This document shows, one piece after another, positions 8,855 through 17,952 of a stretch of 64,000 bases of DNA. The notes under the pieces were generated by a model. The model was not told the origin of the DNA and did not search any database. It was given only the letters and a program-made list of their open reading frames with translations. The stretch comes from Bacteroidota bacterium (GTDB lineage Bacteria > Bacteroidota > Bacteroidia > Bacteroidales > P3). The translations under genes were made by a program, and so were the position numbers. Position 1 is the first letter of the stretch, and every line of letters starts with the position of its first letter. Where the stretch lies: NCBI GenBank assembly GCA_017860275.1, contig JAFNAQ010000005.1:1-64000 (forward strand). The letters run 5' to 3'.

Positions 8855-9787
8855 TTAAATCTTTGTTTTAAGTTTTTTATTATATAGTGGATGATATGCA
8901 AGAATTGTATCCTTGAGGTGTTGAGTATTTAAATGAGTATAAATTTCGGTAGAGCGAACACTTGCATGTCCCATTAACTCTCTTATAACAATTATATCAG
9001 CACCTCCAAGAATAAGCTCAGTTGCAAAACTATGCCTAAGAGTATGAGGATGAATGTTTTTTTCAATTCCAGCTTTTAGTGCAATTTCTTTTATAGCCTG
9101 ATGTGCAGCCATTCTTGTAAGTTTTCCACCTCTTTGATTTAGGAAAATCACATCTTCATTCCCTTTCTTTATCGAAATTTGAGTTCTTGAATTTTCAATA
9201 AACAATTTCATTTGCCTTAATGCTTGTTTATTTAAAGGTATCCATCTTTCTTTATCACCCTTACCTATAACCTTAATAAGTTCTTGCTTCCAATAAATAT
9301 TACTAATTGTCAAATCCAACAATTCACTTATCCTGAGTCCTGCTCCGTAAAGAATTTCAAGCATAAGATTCATCCATTGCCCCCTATATGTTGACTTATC
9401 AATAACACTAAACATTTTTATTATCTCATCATTCGAGAGCACAATAGGTAGCTTTTGATCTAAGCGTGGAAGCTCAATTAGCTCAGTTGGATCTGTTTCT
9501 ACAATATTTTCAATCAAAAGATATTTGTAAAAGGCTCTTATACCTGCAATAAGTCTTTTTTGTGTACTTATTTTTAGCACCTTATCTTCCTTTGGGGCTT
9601 GAATTGTCTTAAGAAAATTCTGTATATGTTTATATTTTAATTCCTTTGGAGTGATATTTGGAAAGGTCTCTTTTAAAAAAAACAAAAGACGCTCACAATC
9701 TCTTATGTAAGCATCTTTTGTATTTTCAGAAAAAGCTCTTTCAATTATTAAGTATGATTTAAATCCCTTTAAATATCCATCCCACAT
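8855..9787 (-). CDS. xerD: Tyrosine recombinase XerD
   Basis: A 310-residue site-specific recombinase that resolves chromosome dimers at dif. The N-terminal SAM-like core-binding domain spans about residues 1-95. The catalytic residues Arg152, Lys176, His248, Arg251, His274 and Tyr283 are all present (motifs GAGLRISELL, HPHTLRHSFAT, LMGHASVRSTEIYTHL). It starts 1 base after the mtgA stop. There is no integrase-type extra domain or att site, so it looks like the housekeeping Xer rather than a mobile-element integrase. Confidence 0.9.
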   Translation of the reverse strand: MWDGYLKGFKSYLIIERAFSENTKDAYIRDCERLLFFLKETFPNITPKELKYKHIQNFLKTIQAPKEDKVLKISTQKRLIAGIRAFYKYLLIENIVETDPTELIELPRLDQKLPIVLSNDEIIKMFSVIDKSTYRGQWMNLMLEILYGAGLRISELLDLTISNIYWKQELIKVIGKGDKERWIPLNKQALRQMKLFIENSRTQISIKKGNEDVIFLNQRGGKLTRMAAHQAIKEIALKAGIEKNIHPHTLRHSFATELILGGADIIVIRELMGHASVRSTEIYTHLNTQHLKDTILAYHPLYNKKLKTKI

Positions 9788-9788
9788 A

Positions 9789-10457
9789 TTAATGTCTTCT
9801 CTTTTTCTTTGGAGTTCGATGAAGAGGGTTTGGTAGTATTCTAGCTAAACTTTTAGCTTCAGAAAAACTTAGGTTCTTTGCTGATTTATGATAATAATGC
9901 CTTGAAGCAGCTTCAATTCCATAAATTCCATCTCCAAATTCAATTACATTTAGATAGACTTCCATAATCCTTTTCTTGCTCCAAAATGTCTCTATAAGAA
10001 CAGTGTAGTAAGCCTCCATACCCTTTCTTACCCAATCTCTTCCTGGCCAAAGAAAAACATTTTTTGCAGTTTGTTGAGAAATTGTACTTGCACCTCTTGT
10101 TTTCTTATGAGTCTTATTATGCTCAACGGCTCTTTCTATTGCTTTCCAATCAAATCCATTATGTATATAAAACATTTGATCCTCTGTGCTAACAACAGCT
10201 CTAACCATATTAGGAGATATATCCTCTATATCAACCCAATCTTTCTTAAAACGAACTTCTCTTTCACTTGAGAAGGTTTGTTCGATAGTTCTTTGAACCA
10301 TCAATATAGTTATCGGTGGGTTAATAAATTTATATGCAAAGCTTAGCAATAATGAAAATGCAAAGAATCCAATGACACAAAACATTGCAATTTTCCAAAA
10401 TCTTTTCCAAAAGTTTTTTTTCGACTTCTTTTTTGAAGTTGTCTTTTCGTTATTCAT
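9789..10457 (-). CDS. mtgA: Monofunctional biosynthetic peptidoglycan transglycosylase
   Basis: A GT51 glycosyltransferase that polymerises lipid II into glycan strands on the periplasmic face of the membrane. The 222-residue protein has a basic N-terminus, one membrane anchor (about 22-45), the catalytic STEDQMFYIHNGFDW region, then GASTISQQTAKNVFLW and the RIMEVYLNVIEFGDGIYGIE motif. There is no transpeptidase domain, which fits MtgA rather than a class A PBP. It is divergent from bamD. Confidence 0.93.
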   Translation of the reverse strand: MNNEKTTSKKKSKKNFWKRFWKIAMFCVIGFFAFSLLLSFAYKFINPPITILMVQRTIEQTFSSEREVRFKKDWVDIEDISPNMVRAVVSTEDQMFYIHNGFDWKAIERAVEHNKTHKKTRGASTISQQTAKNVFLWPGRDWVRKGMEAYYTVLIETFWSKKRIMEVYLNVIEFGDGIYGIEAASRHYYHKSAKNLSFSEAKSLARILPNPLHRTPKKKRRH

Positions 10458-10485
10458 TTGTCTATTTTTTACGTAAACTACGATG

Positions 10486-10493
10486 CAAAATTA
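10486..10493 (-). promoter_or_regulatory. -7 box upstream of mtgA
   Basis: The minus strand reads TAATTTTG, fitting TAnnTTTG, 28 bases from the mtgA ATG. No clear -33 box is visible. Confidence 0.4.
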
Positions 10494-10536
10494 ATAATTT
10501 ATACAATAAATAAATATGTATTTGCAAAATATGTTT

Positions 10537-10544
10537 TATCTTTG
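10537..10544 (+). promoter_or_regulatory. -7 box of the bamD operon
   Basis: TATCTTTG matches TAnnTTTG and lies 36 bases before the bamD ATG at 10581. It falls inside the longest open frame (TTG at 10458), so that longer form would not be transcribed from here. Confidence 0.55.
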
Positions 10545-10580
10545 CACGTTTTGAAGGGAATACTTTCTATAATAAAACCT

Positions 10581-11378
10581 ATGAAAATAAGAAATTTATC
10601 TTTAATTGTTATTGCAATTAGTTTAATATTAACTGGTTGCTCAAGCAAACACAAAAAATTACTTAATAGTAATAATCACGACGCAAAATACGAAGCTGCA
10701 ATTGCTGCATATAATCAAAAAGATTATTTTCATGCTACACAATTATTCGAGAATCTTCTTCTTTACTACAGAGGAAGAGACAAAGCTGAGAGCGTTAATC
10801 TTTATTACGCTAAATCCCTTCTTGGTTCTGGAGATTATTATTCTGCTGGTTATCAATTCCAAAACTTTGTGAAATGGTTTCCTTATTCAAAAGATGCAGA
10901 AGAAGCACTTTTCCAAGCAGCCTATTGTAAGTACTTAGAGTCTCCAAAATATTCTTTGGATCAAACTTTGACAAAAGAATCTCTTAAAGAGTTTCAATCA
11001 TATATTGAGAGATACCCTAAATCAGAAAAAGTAGCTCAAGCTAATAAATTAATGGATGAGCTAAGATTAAAACTTGTAAGAAAAGATTACGAGATTGCTT
11101 ATAATTATTACAAAACGGGGAATTACCAATCTGCTCAATCTGCTTTAAGAACATTTCTAAAGGATTATCCTGATGCAGAATATCGTCAAGATGCAATGTA
11201 TTATTTAGTATTATCTGGATTTACCTTTGCAGAGAATAGTATTGAAGGAAAAAGGAAAGAACGTTTTGAAGTTGTAATTAATGATTTTCAAAAATTTGAA
11301 GCTCTATTCCCAGATTCACCTAGAACTAAGGAATTGAAAAAAATAATGGTACAGTACCAAGAATTAGGAAAAAAATAA
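10581..11378 (+). CDS. bamD: Outer membrane assembly lipoprotein BamD
   Basis: BamD is a TPR lipoprotein of the BAM complex, which folds beta-barrels into the outer membrane. The 265-residue form starting at 10581 has a lipobox (LILTGC, Cys20) and TPR repeats such as YEAAIAAYNQKDYFHATQLFENLLLYY and YNYYKTGNYQSAQSALRTFLKDYPDAEYRQDAMYYL. The open frame extends upstream to a TTG at 10458, but that region holds the promoter box and would bury the signal peptide. It heads the bamD-rpoZ-coaBC-DUF4835 block. Confidence 0.93.
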   Translation: MKIRNLSLIVIAISLILTGCSSKHKKLLNSNNHDAKYEAAIAAYNQKDYFHATQLFENLLLYYRGRDKAESVNLYYAKSLLGSGDYYSAGYQFQNFVKWFPYSKDAEEALFQAAYCKYLESPKYSLDQTLTKESLKEFQSYIERYPKSEKVAQANKLMDELRLKLVRKDYEIAYNYYKTGNYQSAQSALRTFLKDYPDAEYRQDAMYYLVLSGFTFAENSIEGKRKERFEVVINDFQKFEALFPDSPRTKELKKIMVQYQELGKK

Positions 11379-11393
11379 CACATTATATAAATT

Positions 11394-11771
11394 ATGGATT
11401 ACAAAAAAGTAAAAGCAGACACGACGACACAAACACGTAATGTTAATGAGTTTATAGGTTTGACAGACAATGTTTATGAAACAATCAGTATGTTATCAAA
11501 ACGTTCAGATCAAATAGCTCAAGATCTAAAACACGAACTATATCGTAAGATTGAAGAGTTTTCTACAAGCACAGATAATCTTGAAGAAATTTTTGAAAAC
11601 AGAGAACAAATAGAAATTACTCGTTTCTATGAACAATTACCTAAGCCAACTTTGCTTGCTATCTATGAATATTTAAATGACCAATTAGTTTATAGAAATG
11701 AAGCTAATGGAAAAGGAATCGTTGAAGAAATGGTTTCTGATGTTACAAAAGTAATTGAAGCAAAAAAATAA
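11394..11771 (+). CDS. RNA polymerase Rpb6/omega-like subunit
   Basis: A 125-residue protein with the Bacteroidota-type omega signature MDYKKVKA...NVYETISMLSKRSDQIAQDLK, close to the Rpb6 family. Omega supports RNA polymerase assembly. Its place between bamD and coaBC is the usual Bacteroidota context. It starts 15 bases after bamD and ends 3 bases before coaBC. Confidence 0.85.
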   Translation: MDYKKVKADTTTQTRNVNEFIGLTDNVYETISMLSKRSDQIAQDLKHELYRKIEEFSTSTDNLEEIFENREQIEITRFYEQLPKPTLLAIYEYLNDQLVYRNEANGKGIVEEMVSDVTKVIEAKK

Positions 11772-11774
11772 TTA

Positions 11775-12974
11775 ATGCTTAAGGGCAAAAAAATAATAAT
11801 TGGCATTAGTGGTGGTATCGCCGCTTACAAAACTCCTTTATTGATTAGAATGCTAATTAAGGCTGGATGTGAAGTAAAAGTCGTTACCACCAAAAATGCA
11901 CTTGAATTTGTTACACTAACAACACTTAGAACCCTCTCTAATAGTTCTGTTTATTGTGATGTTTTCCCAAAAGACCTAGATTATTCAACTGAACATATTT
12001 CAATAACAGATTGGGCAGACTTATTAGTTCTTGCTCCAGCAACAGCCAATATAATTGGAAAACATGCAAATGGAATAGCTGATGATGCTCTTTCAACAAC
12101 CCTCCTAGCCTTCGATAAGGATATATTCATTGCTCCTGCAATGAATACAAAGATGTATAATAACCCTATTGTAAAAAACAACATTGACTCCCTAAAAAAG
12201 CGGAGAGTGAAATTTATTTCTCCAGCCAAAGGACAATTAGCATGTGGATACGACGGTGATGGAAGAATGGAAGAACCTGAGAACATTTTTGCAGAAATAA
12301 AAAATTATTTTGAAAATAGCCTTCCACTAAAGGACAAAGTAGTTTTGGTAACTGCTGGTCCAACATATGAACAAATAGATGCTGTTCGTTTTATTGGCAA
12401 CTATTCAACAGGTAAAATGGGGTTTTGTATTGCTGAAGAATTAGCGTCTCAAGGAGCTAAAGTAATATTAATCTCTGGGCCAACCGCCCTTAACGTCTCA
12501 AATCACAATATTAAAAGAATTGACGTAAAGTGTGCTGAAGATATGTATAACGCAGCTACAAAACATTTCTTAGAATGTGATGCAGCAATTCTCTCAGCAG
12601 CCGTTGCTGATTATAAACCAACAATCACTGCACCTAACAAAATTAAAAAGACAGAAGACTCTTTAAACATATCTCTTACTCAAACGAAGGATATACTTTC
12701 AAGTTTAGGAGCTCTAAAAAAAGAAAATCAAATCCTAGTTGGTTTTGCCTTAGAGACAGATAATGAAGTAGAGAATGCAAAATTAAAACTAAAGAAAAAA
12801 AATCTTGATTTTATAGTTTTAAATTCATTAAATGACAAGGGAGCTGGCTTTGGCACTCCTACAAATAAAGTATCTCTAATTGACAAAAAAGAGAAAATTG
12901 AATCATTACCTCTTAAATCAAAAGAAGAGGTAGCACAAGATATAGTCAAAAAACTCGTTAGTTTATTAAAGTAA
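11775..12974 (+). CDS. coaBC: Phosphopantothenoylcysteine decarboxylase/synthetase
   Basis: A bifunctional coenzyme A enzyme of 399 residues. The N-terminal CoaC flavoprotein (residues 1-~175) has GISGGIAAYK, His74 in STEHISI, PAMNTKM (121-127) and the ACGYDGDGRM substrate clamp. The C-terminal CoaB domain (from about 183) has VLVTAGPTYEQIDAVRFIGNYSTGKMG and LSAAVADY. It couples 4'-phosphopantothenate to cysteine (CoaB) and decarboxylates the product (CoaC). Confidence 0.96.
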   Translation: MLKGKKIIIGISGGIAAYKTPLLIRMLIKAGCEVKVVTTKNALEFVTLTTLRTLSNSSVYCDVFPKDLDYSTEHISITDWADLLVLAPATANIIGKHANGIADDALSTTLLAFDKDIFIAPAMNTKMYNNPIVKNNIDSLKKRRVKFISPAKGQLACGYDGDGRMEEPENIFAEIKNYFENSLPLKDKVVLVTAGPTYEQIDAVRFIGNYSTGKMGFCIAEELASQGAKVILISGPTALNVSNHNIKRIDVKCAEDMYNAATKHFLECDAAILSAAVADYKPTITAPNKIKKTEDSLNISLTQTKDILSSLGALKKENQILVGFALETDNEVENAKLKLKKKNLDFIVLNSLNDKGAGFGTPTNKVSLIDKKEKIESLPLKSKEEVAQDIVKKLVSLLK

Positions 12975-13017
12975 TTATCAAAAAATTATTACCTTTGCCA
13001 ATAAGCAAACTAACAAG

Positions 13018-13944
13018 ATGAGAAAAACAATCATATTTATATTTCTATCGTTATTTTCAATATCCCTATTCTGTCAAGAATTCAAGGTGAATGTCAATGT
13101 AAGCACCCAAATACAAGGACAAGACAGAAAGATATTTGAGAGTATGCAAAACTCATTAAATGAATTTGTCAACTCTCGAAAATGGACAAAATATAACTAC
13201 AAAACAGAAGAGAAAATAGAAGGTTCAATATCTATTAATGTTAGAGAAAGACCATCTCAAGACGATTTCAAAGCAGATATTAGTGTTCAACTTCGTCGTC
13301 CAGTGCATAATTCTTCTTACACAACAACAATGTTGAATACACAAGAATCTGAATTCTACTTTAAATTTGTAGAGAATGCAAATATTCAGTTCGAAGAAAA
13401 CACGTATTACGATAACCTTACTTCAACAATAGCTTTTTACCTTTACTACTTTTTGGCATTAGATGGTGACTCCTTCTCTCAAAATGGAGGAGCTCAATAC
13501 TTTCAAATTATGCAAAATATAGTTACAGCAGCTCAAAAATGTCCTCAGAAAGGTTGGAAATCTTTCGAAAACACAAAAAATAAGTATTGGATTAGCGAGA
13601 ATTATAATAATTCAGCATATCGCACGATGCACGATGCATGGTACCAATATCATAGATTAGGATTAGATCAAATGGCGACAGATGCTCAATCAGATGCACG
13701 AAATAATATATATTTAGCATTAGAATCTGTTCAAAAAGCCTTTAGAGAAAAATCCTCATTAATAGCAATTCAGCAATTTATTGACGCAAAATCAGATGAG
13801 ATTGTTCAAATATTTAAGGGAGCTCCAGAAAACGAGAAAGAAAGAGTAGTAAAACTTATGAGCGAAATTAATCCTTCAAATATAAGCAAATACGAACAAA
13901 TAAAGAAATCAAACAATCAAAGTACTAATCAACCAATAAAATAG
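13018..13944 (+). CDS. DUF4835 family protein (PorD-like)
   Basis: A 308-residue exported protein with signal peptide MRKTIIFIFLSLFSISLFCQ. The mature opening EFKVNVNVSTQIQGQDRKIFESMQ is characteristic of DUF4835, a Bacteroidota family that some annotations link to type IX secretion as PorD; that link is from memory and not proven here. The gene normally follows coaBC, as it does here. Two type IX secretion cargo proteins are encoded at 16.5-20.1 kb and a PorG-like protein at 62.5 kb. Confidence 0.8.
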   Translation: MRKTIIFIFLSLFSISLFCQEFKVNVNVSTQIQGQDRKIFESMQNSLNEFVNSRKWTKYNYKTEEKIEGSISINVRERPSQDDFKADISVQLRRPVHNSSYTTTMLNTQESEFYFKFVENANIQFEENTYYDNLTSTIAFYLYYFLALDGDSFSQNGGAQYFQIMQNIVTAAQKCPQKGWKSFENTKNKYWISENYNNSAYRTMHDAWYQYHRLGLDQMATDAQSDARNNIYLALESVQKAFREKSSLIAIQQFIDAKSDEIVQIFKGAPENEKERVVKLMSEINPSNISKYEQIKKSNNQSTNQPIK

Positions 13945-13947
13945 TTT

Positions 13948-15270
13948 ATGCAATCAAACATACCATTTAATAGAGAGCTCGTAAACGAGATTATCTCAAA
14001 AAACAAAACTAAAAGTGTAGGAGCTGCATCGATTCGTGAAGTAAAAAAAATCATTGATGATGTAGAATCAGCAACAGGTGGAAAATTTATTCGTATGGAA
14101 ATGGGTATACCAGGTATACCTGCAACACAAGTTGGAGTAGATGCTGAAATTCAAGCATTAAAAGACGGAGTAGCCTCAATCTATCCAGACATATATGGAA
14201 CAAAAGAACTAAAGCATGAAACATCGCGTTTTGTAAAAAACTTTATCAACCTTGATATACCTGAGGATTGTTGTGTACCAACAGTTGGATCTATGCAAGG
14301 AGGCTTTGCAGCATTCTTGACTCTAACAAAAATGCACCCAACAAAGAATAAAGTATTATTTATTGACCCAGGTTTTCCTGTTCAAAAACTTCAATGTCGT
14401 ATTTTAGGAATTGAAACAGAACAATTTGACGTTTATGATTATAGAGGAGAAAAACTAAGAGATAAACTTGAGAGCTATCTTTCAAAAGGAGATATATCAT
14501 GTTTATTATATTCTTCTCCAAACAACCCTGCATGGTTCTGCTTTAATGACGAAGAACTTCAAATAATTGCTGAAGTAGCAAACAAATATGATGTAGTAGT
14601 TATTGAAGACTTGGCATATTTTGCAATGGACTTTAGAAAAGACTATTCTAAACCAGGAGTTGCTCCTTTCCAACCATCAGTTGGGAATTGGGCTAATAAA
14701 TATATGTTATTAATCTCTGGTTCAAAAGCTTTTAGTTATGCAGGACAAAGAATTGCAGTAATGGTAATGAGTCCTGAATTATTTAACTTTGAATCGGATA
14801 TGTTAGAAAAGTACTTTGCTCAAAGAAACTTTGGACGTGCAATGGTATTCGGTTCATTATATGCACTAACATCAGGCACTGCTCACTCTCCACAATACGC
14901 ATTAACTGCAATATTTAAAGCATGTAATGAAGGTAAATTAGATTTTATTGAAGCTCTTAGAGACTATGAGAAAAAAGCTCATATTATGAAGAAAGCCTTC
15001 ACTGATAACGGATTCAATATTGTTTATAATAAAGATTTAAATGTAGATATAGCAGATGGTTTTTATTTCACTTTTAGCTATCCAGGAATGACTGGAGTTG
15101 AGCTTTTAGATGAACTAGTTTACTACGGAGTAAGCGCAATTTCATTAGGAATTACAGGAAGTAAAAGAACAGAAGGTGTTCGTGCTTGTGTATCTTTAGT
15201 TCCTCATGCAATGTTACCAGAGCTTGAAGTACGTTTAAAGAAATTCAACCAAGACCATCCAATAAAATAA
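13948..15270 (+). CDS. PLP-dependent aminotransferase class I/II
   Basis: A 440-residue fold-type I aminotransferase. The PLP contacts visible are SSPNNPAW (189-196), Asp221/Tyr224 in EDLAYFAMD, the Schiff-base Lys260 in SGSKAFSYAG, and Arg268. It begins 3 bases after the DUF4835 stop codon and is 10 bases before the RlmI-like gene. The amino-acid substrate cannot be assigned by eye. Confidence 0.88.
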   Translation: MQSNIPFNRELVNEIISKNKTKSVGAASIREVKKIIDDVESATGGKFIRMEMGIPGIPATQVGVDAEIQALKDGVASIYPDIYGTKELKHETSRFVKNFINLDIPEDCCVPTVGSMQGGFAAFLTLTKMHPTKNKVLFIDPGFPVQKLQCRILGIETEQFDVYDYRGEKLRDKLESYLSKGDISCLLYSSPNNPAWFCFNDEELQIIAEVANKYDVVVIEDLAYFAMDFRKDYSKPGVAPFQPSVGNWANKYMLLISGSKAFSYAGQRIAVMVMSPELFNFESDMLEKYFAQRNFGRAMVFGSLYALTSGTAHSPQYALTAIFKACNEGKLDFIEALRDYEKKAHIMKKAFTDNGFNIVYNKDLNVDIADGFYFTFSYPGMTGVELLDELVYYGVSAISLGITGSKRTEGVRACVSLVPHAMLPELEVRLKKFNQDHPIK

Positions 15271-15280
15271 TAAAAAATAA

Positions 15281-16480
15281 ATGAAAGAACTGTACAAACA
15301 AGTCCTATTAAACGAAGGAAAAGATAAGTCAATAAAAAGAATGCATCCTTGGCTTTTCTCTGGTGCAATAAGAACGAAAGATAATAAGATTGAAGAGGGG
15401 GATATTGTAATTGTATATTCTTCAAAGAATGAATTTTTAGGTCTTGGTTTTTACCAAAACGATACAATAGCTGTTAAGTTTCTAAGTTTTGAAAACATTG
15501 AAATCAACCAAGAATTTTGGAATGAAAAGATTTCAAAAGCCATCGAATACAGAAAAACACTTGGATTTTTCGACAAAAAAGATTCAGATATATTTAGACT
15601 AATCAATGCCGAGGGAGATTTTCTCCCTGGCTTGATTGTCGACTATTATGCAGGTTTATTAGTTGTTCAATTCCACTCTGTTGGAATGTATCACTATAGG
15701 AAAGAAATTGTTAACGCATTAGTTTCATCTCTTGGAGAGGAAAACATTGTAGCAATTTTCAACAAATCATCCTCTACCCTTCCAAAGAAAGGAAAGGTAT
15801 TTTCTAAGGATGAATTCCTATACAAAACAGCTCAGACACCTTGGATGGCTAAAGAAAATGGCAATACCTATCATATTGACTTTTCTGAAGGACAAAAGAC
15901 CGGTTTCTTTATTGACCAAAGAGAAAATAGAGAATTATTAAAGTCAATGTCTAAAGGCAAGAATGTATTAAATGCCTTTGGATATACAGGAGGTTTCTCT
16001 GTAGCTGCACTAAAAGGCGAAGCTAAATATGTTGAGACATTAGATATTTCAAAGAAAGCAATTGAAATTTGCAATCAAAATGTTGAAATGAATTTTGGAG
16101 AAAAAGCACCTCATGAAGCTTTAGCAGTAGATGTTTTAGATTACCTAGATTCAATACCAGAAGATAAGTTCGATATTATCGTTCTTGACCCTCCTGCTTT
16201 TGCAAAGAATATAAAAAGCCTTCAACAAGGACTTAAAGGCTATAGAACAATCAACCAAAAAGCAATAGAAAAAGTAGCAAAGGGAGGTTTTATATTTACC
16301 TTCTCTTGCTCACAAGCCGTATCAAAAGAAGATTTCGGAACAATGCTATTTGCTTCAGCTGCAACAACTGGAAGAAAAGTTAGAATAATCCAACGACTTC
16401 CACACGCAATAGATCACCCACAAAGTATCTATCACCCAGAAGGTGAATACCTAAAAGGAATACTACTTTACGTAGAATAG
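15281..16480 (+). CDS. Class I rRNA methyltransferase, RlmI-like
   Basis: An S-adenosylmethionine-dependent methyltransferase of the RlmI/RlmK family (m5C of 23S rRNA in E. coli RlmI). An N-terminal PUA domain covers about 1-75 (HPWLFSGAI). QKTGFFIDQRENR (206-218) is diagnostic, NAFGYTGGFSVAAL (231-244) binds SAM, and LDPPAFAKN (302-310) is motif IV. At 399 residues it is full length. It is the last gene before a strong terminator. Confidence 0.9.
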   Translation: MKELYKQVLLNEGKDKSIKRMHPWLFSGAIRTKDNKIEEGDIVIVYSSKNEFLGLGFYQNDTIAVKFLSFENIEINQEFWNEKISKAIEYRKTLGFFDKKDSDIFRLINAEGDFLPGLIVDYYAGLLVVQFHSVGMYHYRKEIVNALVSSLGEENIVAIFNKSSSTLPKKGKVFSKDEFLYKTAQTPWMAKENGNTYHIDFSEGQKTGFFIDQRENRELLKSMSKGKNVLNAFGYTGGFSVAALKGEAKYVETLDISKKAIEICNQNVEMNFGEKAPHEALAVDVLDYLDSIPEDKFDIIVLDPPAFAKNIKSLQQGLKGYRTINQKAIEKVAKGGFIFTFSCSQAVSKEDFGTMLFASAATTGRKVRIIQRLPHAIDHPQSIYHPEGEYLKGILLYVE

Positions 16481-16500
16481 AAATCATTATTTCTAAAACA

Positions 16501-16537
16501 AAAATGCTGTCTAATTTAATTTAGGCAGCATTTTTTG
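16501..16537. terminator. Rho-independent terminator, bidirectional
   Basis: AATGCTGTCTAA (16503-16514) pairs with TTAGGCAGCATT (16521-16532) with one G-U pair. It is flanked by a T-run on the plus side and an A-run on the other. It lies between the convergent rlmI-like gene and the T9SS cargo gene. Confidence 0.85.
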
Positions 16538-16542
16538 TTCTA

Positions 16543-17931
16543 TTATTCAATAATCAATTTCCTTGTTAAGTTATATTCCTTATTCCGAATATTTACATAG
16601 TAAATCCCACTTGGCAAATTAGCACAATTAATCTCTAATTGTTTTTGACCTGCATTTATATTGTAAGTATAAAACACCCTTCCAAACAAATCTGAAACAA
16701 TAATATTCGCATCTTGCTTCAACCCATCAATCTCCAATAATGATTTCCCATTTGTTGGGTTTGGATATAGTTTGAATGTCTTTTCGCTATTTAACAAATC
16801 ATTTAAGCCTACAATTTTTTTACATACACTTACACAAGGTTCACTCTTACAATTTTCATTAATAGCAATAATCGAATAGCAATATTCTTTTCCTTCAACA
16901 ATATTGGTATCTAAAAAAATATGATGATTAACCTTTGAAATCAAAGAATCATCTCTGTATATTTCAAACTCTTTTCCATAACCTTGCCAAGTTACTTCTA
17001 AAAACGATGATATTTGTTCTACAATTAAACTATTTGGTGTTGTTGGAGTTGCTTCAACTGTGAGATTTAGATTAATAATGCTATCACAACCACTAATTGT
17101 TTGCATTATTTTAGAATAAAATCCAGCAGAATCAACATTGAATCCATTCTGTGTATAACTATTACCACTACATATATTAGCATTAATAGTATCATTATAC
17201 TCCTTTCCCAAAATTATTGATAAAGATTTTAATGTATAGCAATTTCCTGTATCTTGTGTCAATTTATTATATAATCCTTCTTCAGTTTCATAAAATCCAT
17301 TTTGATTATAAATATCCCCTTTACACATTCTATGATTAATAATAGTATCAAAATTTACTCCAATAATGTTATAGTCACTCCAACAATATTGAACTGAATT
17401 ATATAATGATTTTGACGTACAATTTACGTATATAGGGACATCAGAATAATAATACCAACTATCATATGTTGAAAATACTGGTGGAATTAATGATTTAACA
17501 ATTATAGATTTTAGACTATCACAATCGGTAAAAGCATCGTTACCAATTGCTGTAACATTTTCTGGAATAATAATTGACTTAAGCAACTTGCATGATGTAA
17601 ATGAATTAGTATTAATATAAGTAACAGAATTAGGAATAATAACTGATTTTAGGCGATTACAATAAGAAAATGCATATATCCCTATGGAAGTAACAGAATA
17701 TGTTATGCCATTATTCGTCACTGAATCTGGTATAGATATATATCCAACATAATCATTTCCAGGATGTAAATAATCATATGTCACTTCAACAGTATATGGG
17801 ATAATTGAAGAAGTAATTTTGAAAAATATTGTATCTCCTTCATTATTTTTTGCGAAAAAGCTTTGTGCCTTTGATTGAAAACTTATTAAGATTACAAACA
17901 ATAAACTTAAAAAAGTCAGATATTTTTTCAT
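16543..17931 (-). CDS. T9SS cargo: BspA-like LRR protein with sorting domain
   Basis: A 462-residue secreted protein. Order: signal peptide (1-22); BspA/LRR_5 repeats (about 75-150, SVTSIGIYAFSYCNRLKSVIIP and copies); two Cys-rich repeats of the form CxG..Y.QNGF...GxY (about 199-290); a fibronectin-III-like stretch (about 293-370); and a type IX secretion type A sorting domain (LYPNPTNGKSLLEI to KLIIE). It should be exported through the outer membrane and anchored or released. It is the last gene of the six-gene CsgG-like unit and starts 21 bases after its neighbour. Confidence 0.85.
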   Translation of the reverse strand: MKKYLTFLSLLFVILISFQSKAQSFFAKNNEGDTIFFKITSSIIPYTVEVTYDYLHPGNDYVGYISIPDSVTNNGITYSVTSIGIYAFSYCNRLKSVIIPNSVTYINTNSFTSCKLLKSIIIPENVTAIGNDAFTDCDSLKSIIVKSLIPPVFSTYDSWYYYSDVPIYVNCTSKSLYNSVQYCWSDYNIIGVNFDTIINHRMCKGDIYNQNGFYETEEGLYNKLTQDTGNCYTLKSLSIILGKEYNDTINANICSGNSYTQNGFNVDSAGFYSKIMQTISGCDSIINLNLTVEATPTTPNSLIVEQISSFLEVTWQGYGKEFEIYRDDSLISKVNHHIFLDTNIVEGKEYCYSIIAINENCKSEPCVSVCKKIVGLNDLLNSEKTFKLYPNPTNGKSLLEIDGLKQDANIIVSDLFGRVFYTYNINAGQKQLEINCANLPSGIYYVNIRNKEYNLTRKLIIE

Positions 17932-17952
17932 TATTTTTTAATTAATATATTA

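Noticed and set aside
8855-9787. XerD as the integrase of a mobile island
   Set aside because: It is in a normal mtgA-xerD setting with no att repeats, cargo or excision gene; the defence loci are far away.
10458-10580. N-terminal extension of BamD from a TTG at 10458
   Set aside because: It overlaps the mtgA-bamD promoter region and would bury the lipoprotein signal peptide.
15204-15467. Minus-strand 87-residue frame across the aminotransferase-RlmI junction
   Set aside because: It is antisense to two clear genes, with no family and no promoter.
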